Positions 49,539-59,294 of a stretch of DNA of 64,000 bases are shown one piece after another. Source of the DNA: Limimaricola pyoseonensis. Lineage in GTDB: Bacteria > Pseudomonadota > Alphaproteobacteria > Rhodobacterales > Rhodobacteraceae. The translations under genes were made by a program, and so were the position numbers. The notes under the pieces were generated by a model, which made no database searches, had not been told where the DNA came from, and saw only the letters and a program-made list of their open reading frames with translations. The stretch spans positions 1 through 64,000 of the forward strand of contig NZ_FNAT01000011.1 in the NCBI RefSeq assembly GCF_900102015.1. Reading direction: 5' to 3'. Each line of letters opens with the position of its first letter. Position 1 is the stretch's first letter.

Positions 49539-50792
49539 ATGACCCCCACTGCCTGCGGCATCGATTTCGGCACATCGAACTCCACGCTCGGCCTCGGCCA
49601 TGCGGATGGCGGGCGGCTGATCGCGCTCGAGGGCGGCGAGGCGACGCTGCCCAGCGCCGTGTTCTGGGAGGTGGACGACCCCGAGCCGATCTTCGGTCGC
49701 GCTGCCATCGCGGCCTATGCCGATGGCGAGGACGGGCGGCTCCTGCGCGGGCTGAAGAGCACGCTCGGCTCATCGCTGATCCACGAGCGCACCGCCATCG
49801 GCCGCCGCGCGGTCAGCTTCCGCGAGATCCTCGGCCGCTTCTTCGGCCACATGCGCGACAGGCTCGACGCCGTGGCACCGGGGGTAGAGCGCGCAGTGCT
49901 GGGCCGGCCGGTCCATTTCGTCGACGGCGACGCCGAGGGCGACCGCGCCGCCGAGGACGTGCTGGCCGAGATCGCCCGCGCGGCCGGCTTCAGCGACATC
50001 TCCTTCCAATACGAGCCGATCGCCGCCGCGCTGCATTACGAAAGCGGCATCGCGGCCGAAGAGCTGGTGCTGATCGTCGACATCGGCGGCGGCACGTCGG
50101 ACTTCTCGATCGTCCGCGTCTCGCCCGAGCGGGCGCGAGTGGCGGACCGGGCGGCCGACATCCTCGCCAATGACGGCATCCGCGTCGGCGGCACCGATCT
50201 CGACCGGCTGCTGAGCCTGTCGCAGGCGATGCCGCATCTCGGCCTCGACAGCCCGATCCGCGGCGGCAAGGGCGCGATGCCGCGGCACTACTATGTCGAC
50301 CTCGCCACGTGGCACCGGATCAACCGGCTCTACACCGGCAAGGCGCTCTCGGACCTCAAGGCGCTGCGCCGCGAGGCGGACCGGCCCGAGCTGGTCGAGC
50401 GGATGCTGTGCGCGGTCGAGGACCGGCGCGGCCACGCGCTCGCCATGGCGGTGGAGGGGGTGAAGATCGCGCTGACCGCGGAAGAGGCGGCGCGACTGGA
50501 GCTGAAACCGCTGGTCGGCGGCCCGAACCCGGTGGTGGCGCGCGCGGCCTTCGAAGAGGCCGTGGCGGCGCCGCTCGACCGGATCTCGGACAGCATGGCC
50601 TCGGTGCTGGCGCAGGCCGGGCTCGAGGCCGGCGCGATCGGCACGGTGTTCATGACCGGCGGCTCGAGCCACATCCCGGCGCTGCGCGCCCGCGTGGCCG
50701 CGCGGTTTCCGGGCGCACGGATCGCCACGGGCGACATGCTGGGCTCGGTCGGCACCGGGCTGGCGCTGGAGGCCGGGCGCCGCTTCGGCTGA
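49539..50792 (+). CDS. yegD: YegD-type Hsp70-family protein
   Basis: A 417-residue actin-fold ATPase without the peptide-binding C-terminus of DnaK. The phosphate-1 motif is CGIDFGTSNSTLG (about residues 6-18), the phosphate-2 motif is LIVDIGGGTSDFSIVRV, and the adenosine region is VFMTGGSSHIPALRA. VLGRPVHFVDGD is typical of the YegD branch. Its cellular role is not well defined; it may be a chaperone-like regulator. It is not flagellar. A repeat and a strong terminator follow the stop. Confidence 0.9.
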   Translation: MTPTACGIDFGTSNSTLGLGHADGGRLIALEGGEATLPSAVFWEVDDPEPIFGRAAIAAYADGEDGRLLRGLKSTLGSSLIHERTAIGRRAVSFREILGRFFGHMRDRLDAVAPGVERAVLGRPVHFVDGDAEGDRAAEDVLAEIARAAGFSDISFQYEPIAAALHYESGIAAEELVLIVDIGGGTSDFSIVRVSPERARVADRAADILANDGIRVGGTDLDRLLSLSQAMPHLGLDSPIRGGKGAMPRHYYVDLATWHRINRLYTGKALSDLKALRREADRPELVERMLCAVEDRRGHALAMAVEGVKIALTAEEAARLELKPLVGGPNPVVARAAFEEAVAAPLDRISDSMASVLAQAGLEAGAIGTVFMTGGSSHIPALRARVAARFPGARIATGDMLGSVGTGLALEAGRRFG

Positions 50793-50795
50793 GGT

Positions 50796-50817
50796 CTACT
50801 TTTCTCCGCAAATACGC
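50796..50817. repeat. 22-bp AT-rich dispersed repeat, copy 2
   Basis: This matches the copy at 1037-1058 at 19 of 22 positions; only the central TTGG/CCGC block differs. It begins three bases after the yegD stop codon. Confidence 0.55.
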
Positions 50818-50844
50818 CGGCGCACGGCATCGGCCGCCGCAACG

Positions 50845-50877
50845 AAAAAGGCCCGGGGACGAACCCCGGGCCTTTTT
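50845..50877. terminator. Strong bidirectional intrinsic terminator
   Basis: AAAAAGGCCCGGGG (50845-50858) pairs perfectly with CCCCGGGCCTTTTT (50864-50877). The A- and T-runs at both ends make it work for yegD and for the convergent liv operon. Confidence 0.9.
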
Positions 50878-50896
50878 CTTTCTCTTTGACGCCGTC

Positions 50897-51877
50897 TCAG
50901 AGCGGCCGCTTCAGCCATTTCGACAGCACGCCGATGATGCCTTCGCGGAACAGCAGCACGCCGAGCACGAAGATCACGCCCTGGATCACCGTCACCCAGG
51001 CGCCCATCGAGGCGAGGTAGTTCTGCATGGTCACCACGATGGTCGCGCCCAGAAGCGGACCGAACACCGTGCCGACGCCGCCCAGCAGCGTCATCAGCAC
51101 TACCTCGCCCGACATCGACCAGTGCACGTCGGTCAGCGAGGCGAGCTGGAACACCTGGCTCTTGGTCGCGCCGGCGAGGCCAGCCAGCGTGGCCGAGAGC
51201 ACGAAGACCGTCAGCTTGTAGCGGTTGACCCGGTAGCCCAGCGACACGGCGCGCGGCTCGTTCTCGCGGATCGCCTTCAGCACCTGCCCGAAGGGCGAGT
51301 GCACGATGCGGTAAAGCAGCAGGATGCCGCCGAAGGTGATGGCCAGCACGAGGTAGTAGAGCGCCTCGTTCTCGTCGACCGGGAACAGGCCGAAGAGCGA
51401 GCCGCGCGGCACCGACTGGATGCCGTCCTCGCCGCCGGTGAACTCGGCCTGCAGCGCGAAGAAGTAGACCATCTGCGCGAAGGCCAGCGTCACCATGGCG
51501 AAGTAGATGCCCTGCCGCCGGATCGCCAGCGCCCCGATCGCGAGGCCCAGAATGCCGGCGGCGAGCGTGCCCACGAGGATCGACAGCTCGGGCGACCAGC
51601 CCCAGACCTTGGAGGCGTGGGCCGCGACGTAGGAGGCGCCGCCGAAATAGGCGGCGTGGCCGAAGGAAAGCAGGCCGCCGAAGCCCAGCAGCAGGTTGAA
51701 GGCCGCCGCGAAGAGCGCGAAGCACATCACCTTCATCGCGAAGACCGGGTAGACCAGTATCGGCAGCACGGCGAGCACCACCAGCAGCGCGGCGAAGATC
51801 GCCTTGTGCAGCATCGGCATGCCCTGCGTCGCGGGGCGGTGCAGCTCGGGCGCGGGTTGGGTGTCGGTCGCGGACAT
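50897..51877 (-). CDS. livM: Branched-chain amino acid ABC transporter permease LivM
   Basis: A 326-residue permease with about nine membrane helices. Family motifs are FNLLLGFGGLLSFGHAAYFG, RRQGIYFAMVTLAFAQMVYF and the ATPase-contact loop GQVLKAIRENEPRAVSLGYR. It forms the channel with LivH. It is the last gene of the operon; its ATG overlaps the livH stop (TGATG). Confidence 0.93.
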   Translation of the reverse strand: MSATDTQPAPELHRPATQGMPMLHKAIFAALLVVLAVLPILVYPVFAMKVMCFALFAAAFNLLLGFGGLLSFGHAAYFGGASYVAAHASKVWGWSPELSILVGTLAAGILGLAIGALAIRRQGIYFAMVTLAFAQMVYFFALQAEFTGGEDGIQSVPRGSLFGLFPVDENEALYYLVLAITFGGILLLYRIVHSPFGQVLKAIRENEPRAVSLGYRVNRYKLTVFVLSATLAGLAGATKSQVFQLASLTDVHWSMSGEVVLMTLLGGVGTVFGPLLGATIVVTMQNYLASMGAWVTVIQGVIFVLGVLLFREGIIGVLSKWLKRPL

Positions 51878-52764
51878 CAGGCGTTCCTCCCGAACAGGCC
51901 CTCGGGCTTGATCATCAGCACGATGGCCATGATGACGAAGATCACCACCGCGGAGCCCGCGGGGTAGAACACCTTGGTCAGGCCCTCGATGATGCCGAGG
52001 CCGAAGCCGGTGACGATCGCCCCCATGATCGAGCCCATGCCGCCGATCACGACGACCGCGAAGACGACGATGATCAGGTCCGCGCCCATGTTCGGGTTGA
52101 CCGAGTAGATCGGGGCGGCGAGGACGCCCGCGAAGCCCGCCAGCGCCACGCCGAAGCCGTAGGTCAGCATGATCATCAGCGGCACGTTGATGCCGAAGGC
52201 GCCGACCAGCGTCGGGTTCTCGGTCGCGGCGCGCAGATAGGCGCCGAGCTTGGTCTTCTCGATCACGAACCAGGTGCCGAAGCAGACCACCACCGAGGCC
52301 ACCACGACCCAGCCGCGGTAGTTGGGCAGGAACATGAAGCCGAGGTTCTGCCCGCCCGAGAGCTGGTCGGGGATCTGGTAGGGCAGGCCGGAGATGCCGT
52401 AGTAGTTGCGAAACAGCCCCTGGATGATCAGCGCCACGCCGAAGGTCAGCAGCAGGCCGTAGAGGTGGTCGAGATGGTAGAGGCGCCTCAGCGCCAGCTT
52501 CTCGAGCACGAGGCCGGTGGCGCCGACGATCACCGGCGCGAGCAGCAGCGCCCACCAGTAGCTGATGCCCAAGTATTCCAGAAGCATCCAGGCCACGAAG
52601 GCGCCGAGCATGTACTGCGCGCCGTGGCTGAAATTGATGATGTTGAGCAGGCCGAAGATCACCGCCAGCCCGAGCGACAGGACCGCGTAGAACGACCCGT
52701 TGATCAGCCCGAGCAGGAGCTGCCCCATCAGAACCTGCGGCGGTACGCCCAAGAGTTCGAACAT
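51877..52764 (-). CDS. livH: Branched-chain amino acid ABC transporter permease LivH
   Basis: A 295-residue permease. LivH motifs are GLAVIFGLLNIINFSHGAQY, the ATPase-contact loop GAYLRAATENPTLVGAFGIN and GMGSIMGAIVTGFGLGIIEG. It pairs with LivM. It is separated from the binding-protein gene by 110 bases that carry two hairpins. Confidence 0.94.
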   Translation of the reverse strand: MFELLGVPPQVLMGQLLLGLINGSFYAVLSLGLAVIFGLLNIINFSHGAQYMLGAFVAWMLLEYLGISYWWALLLAPVIVGATGLVLEKLALRRLYHLDHLYGLLLTFGVALIIQGLFRNYYGISGLPYQIPDQLSGGQNLGFMFLPNYRGWVVVASVVVCFGTWFVIEKTKLGAYLRAATENPTLVGAFGINVPLMIMLTYGFGVALAGFAGVLAAPIYSVNPNMGADLIIVVFAVVVIGGMGSIMGAIVTGFGLGIIEGLTKVFYPAGSAVVIFVIMAIVLMIKPEGLFGRNA

Positions 52765-52805
52765 GCCTGTCCCGTTTTGCTAGTGGCCCCGTGCCGGGGC
52801 GGGGT

Positions 52806-52862
52806 GGGGCGCGCCCTGCCGGACGCGCCCCCTGGGAATGCCGGGCGCGCCGTGGCGCGCCC
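52806..52862 (-). promoter_or_regulatory. Two intercistronic hairpins between livK and livH
   Basis: GGGGCGCG/CGCGCCCC (52806-52813, 52824-52831) and GGGCGCGCC/GGCGCGCCC (52843-52851, 52854-52862) form two perfect stems in the only sizeable gap of the operon. They could protect the binding-protein mRNA or partly stop transcription, raising livK output over the permeases. Confidence 0.5.
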
Positions 52863-52874
52863 GATACGTGGGCG

Positions 52875-54077
52875 TCAGCCCGCGTTCGCGAAGGCGCAGC
52901 CCGACCCTTCCATCGGCAGGAAGGCTTCCTCGCCGGGGATGGTGGCCACGAGGTTGTAGAGGTCCCACTCGCCGGTCGACTCGTCGGGCGACTTCACCTC
53001 GTAGAGATGCATGTCGTGGATCACCCGGCCGTCCTTGCGCACGTAGCCCTCGCCGAAGAGCGGATCGTCGAAGGGGTTGGCCTTCATCCATTCGGCCACC
53101 ACGTCGCCCTCGGTCGAGCCGGTGGCCTCGACCGCGCGCAGGTAGTGCATGGTGCCCGAGTAGACCCCGGCATGGACCATGGTGGGCTTGGAGCCGAACT
53201 CCTCCTCGAAGCGGGCCGACCAGGCGCGGGTGTCGTCGTCGTGATCCCAGTAGAAGGCCTCGGTCAGCACGAGGCCCTGCGCCGTCTCGGCACCCAGCGC
53301 GTGCACGTCGGTGATGAACATCAGCAGCGCCGCCAGCGACTGGCCGGCCTGCGTGATGCCGAACTCCGAGGCCTGCTTGATGGCGTTGACGGTGTCGCCG
53401 CCAGCGTTGGCGAGGCCGATCACGTCGGCGCCCGAGCCCTGCGCCTGCAGCAGGAAGGAGGAGAAGTCGGTGGCGGGGAAGGGGTGGCGCACGGTGCCCA
53501 CGACCTCGCCGCCGGCCTCGGCCACGACCTTGGAGGTCTCTTCCTCGAGCGAGTGGCCGAAGGCGTAGTCGGCGGTCAGGAAGAACCACTTGGCGTCGCC
53601 GCCCTCGGTCACGGCGCCGCCGGTGCCCTTGGCGAGCGCGGCGGTGTCGTAGGTCCAGTGGATCGTGGTCGGCTGGCACTGCTCGCCGGTCAGCTGGGTC
53701 GAACCGGCGCCCGAGTCGATCAGGATCTTGTTCTCCTGCGCGGTGATGTCGGCCACCGCGAGCGCGGCCGAGGAGGTCGGCACGTCGAGGATCGCGTCGA
53801 CGCCGTCCTGGTCGTACCACTGGCGCGCGATGTTGGAGGCGACGTCGGGCTTGTTCTGGTGGTCGGCCGAGATCACCTCGACGTTCAGCCCCTTGTCGGC
53901 GGCGCCGAAATCGGCGACCGCCATGCGCGCCGCGACCACCGAGCCTTCGCCCGACAGGTCGGCATAGACGCCCGAGCGGTCGTTCAGCACGCCGAGCTTG
54001 ACGTCCATCGCGTCCTGCGCCGCGGCGGGCAGGGCGAAGGACGCGACGGTCAGCGCACCCAGTACGTATGTCTTCAT
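52875..54077 (-). CDS. livK: Branched-chain amino acid ABC transporter substrate-binding protein
   Basis: A 400-residue periplasmic binding protein. The signal peptide is MKTYVLGALTVASFALPAAA. The mature part reads VKLGVLNDRSGVYADLSGEG, then PTSSAALAVADITAQENKIL and ADVIGLANAGGDTVNAIKQA. This is the LivJ/LivK-like (Peripla_BP_6) family, which also binds amides, urea or aromatic acids, so leucine is not proven. Start chosen at 54077 after GGGAGGAAA. Found in the middle of the operon. Confidence 0.88.
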   Translation of the reverse strand: MKTYVLGALTVASFALPAAAQDAMDVKLGVLNDRSGVYADLSGEGSVVAARMAVADFGAADKGLNVEVISADHQNKPDVASNIARQWYDQDGVDAILDVPTSSAALAVADITAQENKILIDSGAGSTQLTGEQCQPTTIHWTYDTAALAKGTGGAVTEGGDAKWFFLTADYAFGHSLEEETSKVVAEAGGEVVGTVRHPFPATDFSSFLLQAQGSGADVIGLANAGGDTVNAIKQASEFGITQAGQSLAALLMFITDVHALGAETAQGLVLTEAFYWDHDDDTRAWSARFEEEFGSKPTMVHAGVYSGTMHYLRAVEATGSTEGDVVAEWMKANPFDDPLFGEGYVRKDGRVIHDMHLYEVKSPDESTGEWDLYNLVATIPGEEAFLPMEGSGCAFANAG

Positions 54078-54130
54078 GGTTTCCTCCCAGAAAGCGGTGC
54101 TTTTGCGCACCTTAGAAATCGAGAACGGCC

Positions 54131-54866
<736 letters not shown>

Positions 54867-54874
<8 letters not shown>

Positions 54875-55616
54875 GGCCGGCTCCGATATAGGCGTCGACC
54901 ACCTCGGGCGACTTCGAGACGGTGGCGTAATCGCCCTCGGCGAGGATCTCGCCGCGCGCGAGAACGGTAATCTTGTCCGACAGATCCGCGACGACCTTCA
55001 GGTTGTGCTCGACCATCAGGATGGTGCGGTTCTTGGCGATGCGGCGGATCAGCTGCGAGGTGCGCGCGACGTCCTCCTGGCCCATCCCGGCCATCGGCTC
55101 GTCCAGCAGCAGCATCTCGGGGTCGAGCGCCAGCGTCGTGGCGATCTCGAGCGCGCGCTTGCGGCCGTAAGACAGCTCGGCGGCGCGGTGATGGGTGAAC
55201 TCCGACAGGCCGACCGCGTCGAGATGCGCCTGCGCCTCGTCGTCGAAGCGCGACAGCTCGCGCTCCGAGCGCCAGAAGTCGAAGCTGTCGCCGCGCCGGC
55301 GCTGCAGCGCCACCCGCACGTTCTGCAGCACGCTGAGATCGGGAAACACCGCCGAGATCTGGAAGCTGCGCACCATGCCCAGCCGGGCGATGTCGGCGGG
55401 CAGCATCTTGGTGATGTCGCGCCCGTCATAGGTGATCGAGCCGGCGGTGGGCTGCAGGAACTTGGTCAGCAGGTTGAAGCAGGTCGTCTTGCCGGCGCCG
55501 TTGGGGCCGATCAGCGCGTGGATCGTGCCCTTCTCGACCGTCAGGTCGACCTTGTTGACCGCTACGAAACCCTTGAATTCCTTGGTCAGGCCTTTGGCCT
55601 GCAGTGCCACGCTCAT
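54867..55616 (-). CDS. livG: Branched-chain amino acid ABC transporter ATP-binding protein LivG
   Basis: A 249-residue ATPase. Walker A is GPNGAGKTT (residues 37-45). LGMVRSFQISAVFPDLSVLQ is typical of LivG, the signature is a variant LSYGRKRALEIA, and Walker B leads to LLLDEPMAGMGQEDV. It is the first gene of livG-livF-livK-livH-livM, divergent from dctQ. Confidence 0.95.
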
Positions 55617-55795
55617 AGGCGCGCCGACCCAAGGGCCGGACGATGCGTCCTTGCCGTCACGATGGTCCTCCCCAGTGGCGGTCGCCTGCTTTCGGGCAAC
55701 CTTGCGGTGAACGCTATCCGCGGCCGCGTCGCCCTGTCAACGGCGCTGCAACTGCGATGCCGCCGCTGCATCGTGCCGCGGCGTTCCGCCGGGTC

Positions 55796-55824
55796 GGTTG
55801 CGCAAGGGTTGCGGAAACGGTTGC
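55796..55824. promoter_or_regulatory. Three helically phased GGTTGC direct repeats upstream of dctQM
   Basis: GGTTGC occurs at 55796, 55807 and 55819, spaced 11 and 12 bases apart, about one DNA turn. An inverted GGCAACC lies at 55695-55701. All sit in the 298-base divergent gap between livG and dctQ, which contains no gene I can support. Confidence 0.4.
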
Positions 55825-55914
55825 CGGGTCGAGCGGCTTCGTGCGATGTGGGCGCGCCAAAAGAAAGGATGCGTCGCCCGTCACGGGCACGTTGGGGAAC
55901 ACGAGGGGAAACAC

Positions 55915-56487
55915 ATGGAACTCGTCGCCGGGGCCGTCAGGCTGATATCGGCGTTGAACCGGGTCGTCGGCAACGTATTTTCCTGGCTGGCGCTGGGGAT
56001 CGTGCTGGTCTGCTTCACGGTGGTGGTGCAACGCTACGTCTTCGCGGTCAGCTATATCTGGATGCAGGATCTCTATATCTGGCTGAACGGGGCGATGTTC
56101 ACCGCCGTGGCCGGCTTCGCGCTCCTGCGCGACGACCACGTCCGGGTCGACATCTTTTACCGCCCGGCCTCGATCCGCCGCAAGGCGCTGGTCGATCTCG
56201 TCGGCACGCTGGTCTTCCTGCTGCCCTTCTGCTGGATCGTGTTCAGCTACGCGCTGCCCTTCGTGCAGCGCAGCTGGGGCTACTACGAGGCCTCCGCCAA
56301 CATCGGCGGCATGCCGGGGCTGTTCATCCTCAAGAGCTTCATCATCGTCTTCGCCGGTCTGGTGGCGCTGCAGGGTCTGGCGCTGATCGGCCGCTCGATC
56401 CTGGTGCTCGCCGGGCGCGAGGCGCTGCTGCCACCGAGGCTGCGCTACACCGCGGCCGCCGACCACCTGACCGAGGCCGCTGAATAA
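55915..56487 (+). CDS. dctQ: TRAP transporter small permease (DctQ)
   Basis: A 190-residue protein with four membrane helices. The DctQ pattern is VVQRYVFAVSYIWMQDLYIW and FALLRDDHVRVDIFYRP. It joins the large permease DctM and receives substrate from a periplasmic binding protein. GAGGGG precedes the ATG. It lies two bases before dctM. Confidence 0.93.
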   Translation: MELVAGAVRLISALNRVVGNVFSWLALGIVLVCFTVVVQRYVFAVSYIWMQDLYIWLNGAMFTAVAGFALLRDDHVRVDIFYRPASIRRKALVDLVGTLVFLLPFCWIVFSYALPFVQRSWGYYEASANIGGMPGLFILKSFIIVFAGLVALQGLALIGRSILVLAGREALLPPRLRYTAAADHLTEAAE

Positions 56488-56489
56488 TC

Positions 56490-57875
56490 ATGGAACCCAC
56501 TCTTCTCGGAGAGGTCCTGTCGGGCCTCATGTTCTTCGGCATCATCGGTTTCCTGATGCTGGGCTTTCCCGTCGCCTTCACGCTGGCGGGCGTGTCGCTG
56601 ATGTTCGGCCTCGTCGGCTGGAGCTTCGGCGTGTTCGACCCGTCGAACTTCGCCAGCCTGCCGGCGCGCTATATCGGCTTCATGTCGAGCGAGGTGCTGG
56701 TCGCGGTGCCGCTGTTCATCTTCATGGGGGTGATGCTCGAGCGTTCGCGCATCGCCGAGCAGCTGCTGCTGACCATGTCGAAGCTGTTCGGCAACCTGCG
56801 CGGCGGCCTCGGCCTGTCGGTGGTGCTGGTGGGCGCGATGCTCGCCGCCTCGACCGGCGTGGTCGGCGCCACCGTCGTCACCATGGGCCTGATCTCGCTG
56901 CCGGCCATGCTGCGCGCGGGCTACGACCCCAAGCTCGCCACCGGGGTGATCTGCTCCTCGGGCACGCTGGGCCAGATCGTGCCGCCCTCGACGGTGCTGA
57001 TCTTCATGGGCGACATGCTCTCGGGCATCAACAGCCAGGTGCAGATGGAGAAGGGCAACTTCGCGCCCACGCCGGTTTCGGTCGGCGACCTCTTCGCCGG
57101 CGCGCTGCTACCGGGCGTGGTGCTGGTGCTGCTCTATGCCGGCTGGATCATCTTCAAGGCGATCACCGATCCCGAAAGCTGCCCCGCCACGCCGGTCCCG
57201 GCCGACGAGAAGCGCGGACTGTTCAAGGAGGTGCTGGTGGCGCTCCTGCCGCCGCTGCTGCTGATCGTCGCGGTGCTGGGCTCGATCCTCGGCGGCGTCG
57301 CCACCCCGACCGAGGCCGCCTCCGTGGGCGCGGTTGGCGCGATCCTGCTCGCCGCGCTGCGCTGGCGGCTCAGCCTGCGCATCTTGCACGAGACCGTGGT
57401 CGCCACCGCCACCATCACCTCGATGGTGTTCATCATCCTGTTCGGCGCCTCGGTCTTCTCGATCGTGTTCCGCCTGATGGGCGGCGACAACCTCGTGCAC
57501 GAGTTCCTGTCGAACCTGCCGGGCGGCACGGTGGCGGCGGTGATCGTGGTGATGGCGATCATGTTCGTCTTGGGCTTCATCCTCGACACCTTCGAGATCA
57601 TCTTCATCGTGATCCCGATCACCGCGCCGATCCTCCTGGCGCTCGACGTCGACCCGATCTGGCTCGGCGTGCTGGTGGGGATGAACCTGCAGACCTCGTT
57701 CCTGACGCCGCCCTTCGGCTTCGCGCTGTTCTACCTGCGGGGCGTGGCGCCGGCCGAGCTTCCGACCTCCGCGATCTACCGCGGCATCATCCCCTTCGTG
57801 GTGCTGCAGATCATCGGCATCGCGACGCTGTTCCTGTTCCCCGAGATCGTGACCTGGCTGCCGACGGTGCTCTGA
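56490..57875 (+). CDS. dctM: TRAP transporter large permease (DctM)
   Basis: A 461-residue protein with about twelve membrane helices. DctM features are LGFPVAFTLAGVSLMFGLVG, the loop GTLGQIVPPSTVLIFMGDML and GVATPTEAASVGAVGAILLA near residue 270. It is the sodium-driven channel subunit. A terminator follows. The binding protein is encoded convergently at 58049. Confidence 0.95.
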   Translation: MEPTLLGEVLSGLMFFGIIGFLMLGFPVAFTLAGVSLMFGLVGWSFGVFDPSNFASLPARYIGFMSSEVLVAVPLFIFMGVMLERSRIAEQLLLTMSKLFGNLRGGLGLSVVLVGAMLAASTGVVGATVVTMGLISLPAMLRAGYDPKLATGVICSSGTLGQIVPPSTVLIFMGDMLSGINSQVQMEKGNFAPTPVSVGDLFAGALLPGVVLVLLYAGWIIFKAITDPESCPATPVPADEKRGLFKEVLVALLPPLLLIVAVLGSILGGVATPTEAASVGAVGAILLAALRWRLSLRILHETVVATATITSMVFIILFGASVFSIVFRLMGGDNLVHEFLSNLPGGTVAAVIVVMAIMFVLGFILDTFEIIFIVIPITAPILLALDVDPIWLGVLVGMNLQTSFLTPPFGFALFYLRGVAPAELPTSAIYRGIIPFVVLQIIGIATLFLFPEIVTWLPTVL

Positions 57876-57902
57876 GCGCGCCCTGGCGAGACCGAGACGA
57901 CG

Positions 57903-57930
57903 AGGCCCCGCCGGGCGACCGGCGGGGCCT
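57903..57930 (+). terminator. Intrinsic terminator after dctM
   Basis: A 12-bp perfect stem (57903-57914 with 57919-57930, loop GCGA) is followed by TTTT. Confidence 0.8.
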
Positions 57931-57980
57931 TTTCCTTGTCCGCTTCCTTGTCCGCGCGACATGCGCCCGCGCGGGGCACG

Positions 57981-58010
57981 AAAAAACGCCCGCCGGTTTC
58001 CCGGCGGGCG
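57981..58010 (-). terminator. Intrinsic terminator after dctP
   Basis: A 10-bp perfect stem (57987-57996 with 58001-58010) has, on the minus strand, a run of six T after it. It serves the convergent dctP gene. Confidence 0.8.
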
Positions 58011-58048
58011 CTGTCATTCGCGCAGGACGGCCCCCGGGGGCCATCCGG

Positions 58049-59134
58049 TCACATGTCGAAATACTGCTGGCGCGCGCGGATGAAGTTCGAATCCGCGGTC
58101 TCGCCCTTGGTGCGCAGCAGCTTGAGCGACTCGATGAAGCTCTCGGTGGTGCGCTTGGTCAGGTCGTCGCCGCCGTCGCGCAGCTCGGTCAGCACCTCCT
58201 TCGAGGCGTCGGCCGCGGCCTTGAGCACCTCTTCGGGGAACTGCGCCACGTTGACGCCGTGCTCGTTCACCAGCGTCTGCAGCGCGCGCGGGTCGTTGGC
58301 GGCGAAGTCCGAGGCGACCATGTCGTACTCGGCCTGCGACACGTCACGGATGATCGCCTGCAGGTCCTCGGGCAGCTCGGTGTACTTCGCCTTGTCGACC
58401 ACCAACTCGGTCGCGAGGCCCGGCTCCACGAAGGAGGGGAAGTAGTAGTTCTTGGCCACCTGGTGGAAGCCCAGAGCCAGGTCGTTGTAGGGGCCGACGA
58501 ACTCGGCCGCATCGAGCGTGCCCGACTGCAGCGCCTGGAAGATCTCGCCCGCCGCCATGTTGGTCGCGGTGACGCCGAGCTTTTCCCAGACCCGGCCGCC
58601 GAGGCCCGGGGTGCGGAAGCGCAGGCCCTTGAGGCTGTCGAGGCCAGTCACCTCCTCGCGGAACCAGCCGCCGGCCTGGGTGCCGGTGTTGCCCGACAGG
58701 AAGCCCTTGACGCCGAACTGGTCGTAGACCTCGTCCCACAGCTCCTGGCCGCCCATGTGGCGCATCCAGCCCGCGAGCTCGCCCGAGGTCATGCCGTAGG
58801 GCACGCCGGTGAAGAAGTTCAGCGCCGCCGACTTGTTCTGCCAGTAATAGGCGGCCGAGTGCGACATCTCGGCGGTGCCGTCGATCACCGCGTCGAGCGA
58901 CTGCAGCGGCGGCACCAGTTCGCCGGCCGAGTAGACCTGGATGGTCAGCCGGCCGCCCGAAGCGGCGGTGATGCGGTCCGCGAGGCGCTGCGCGCCGACG
59001 CCGAGGCCCGGGAAGTTCTTGGGCCAGGTGGTGACCATGCGCCAGGTGATGTTGCCCTGCGCGACGGCCGGCGCGGCGAGCGCCGCGGCGCCCGCGCCGA
59101 GGCCGGCCTTGGTGATGAATGAACGACGATCCAC
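58049..59134 (-). CDS. dctP: TRAP transporter substrate-binding protein, TakP-like
   Basis: A 361-residue binding protein that starts with GTG (GGGAG upstream) and has a twin-arginine-like leader, DRRSFITKAGLGAGAAALAA. It follows TakP of Rhodobacter sphaeroides closely in pattern: IQVYSAGELVPPLQSLDAVI, FLSGNTGTQAGGWFREEV and AAEFVGPYNDLALGFHQVAK. TakP binds 2-oxo acids such as pyruvate as dimers, so a 2-oxo-acid or related monocarboxylate is likely. It is convergent to dctQM rather than in the same operon. Confidence 0.92.
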   Translation of the reverse strand: MDRRSFITKAGLGAGAAALAAPAVAQGNITWRMVTTWPKNFPGLGVGAQRLADRITAASGGRLTIQVYSAGELVPPLQSLDAVIDGTAEMSHSAAYYWQNKSAALNFFTGVPYGMTSGELAGWMRHMGGQELWDEVYDQFGVKGFLSGNTGTQAGGWFREEVTGLDSLKGLRFRTPGLGGRVWEKLGVTATNMAAGEIFQALQSGTLDAAEFVGPYNDLALGFHQVAKNYYFPSFVEPGLATELVVDKAKYTELPEDLQAIIRDVSQAEYDMVASDFAANDPRALQTLVNEHGVNVAQFPEEVLKAAADASKEVLTELRDGGDDLTKRTTESFIESLKLLRTKGETADSNFIRARQQYFDM

Positions 59135-59294
59135 GCGTGTCTCCCTGTTGTCGTCTGACCGGCCGTCCCTCCGCGGCCGTTCCGGGCGCAAGGTAAACCA
59201 AGCGTCCCGGCGCTTGTCCAGAGCGCCGTGGCGGCGAGCCGGTTGACGCTGCTTGGCAAATCGATTCATGTCGCGCCGAGCAGGAGAAGAACGG

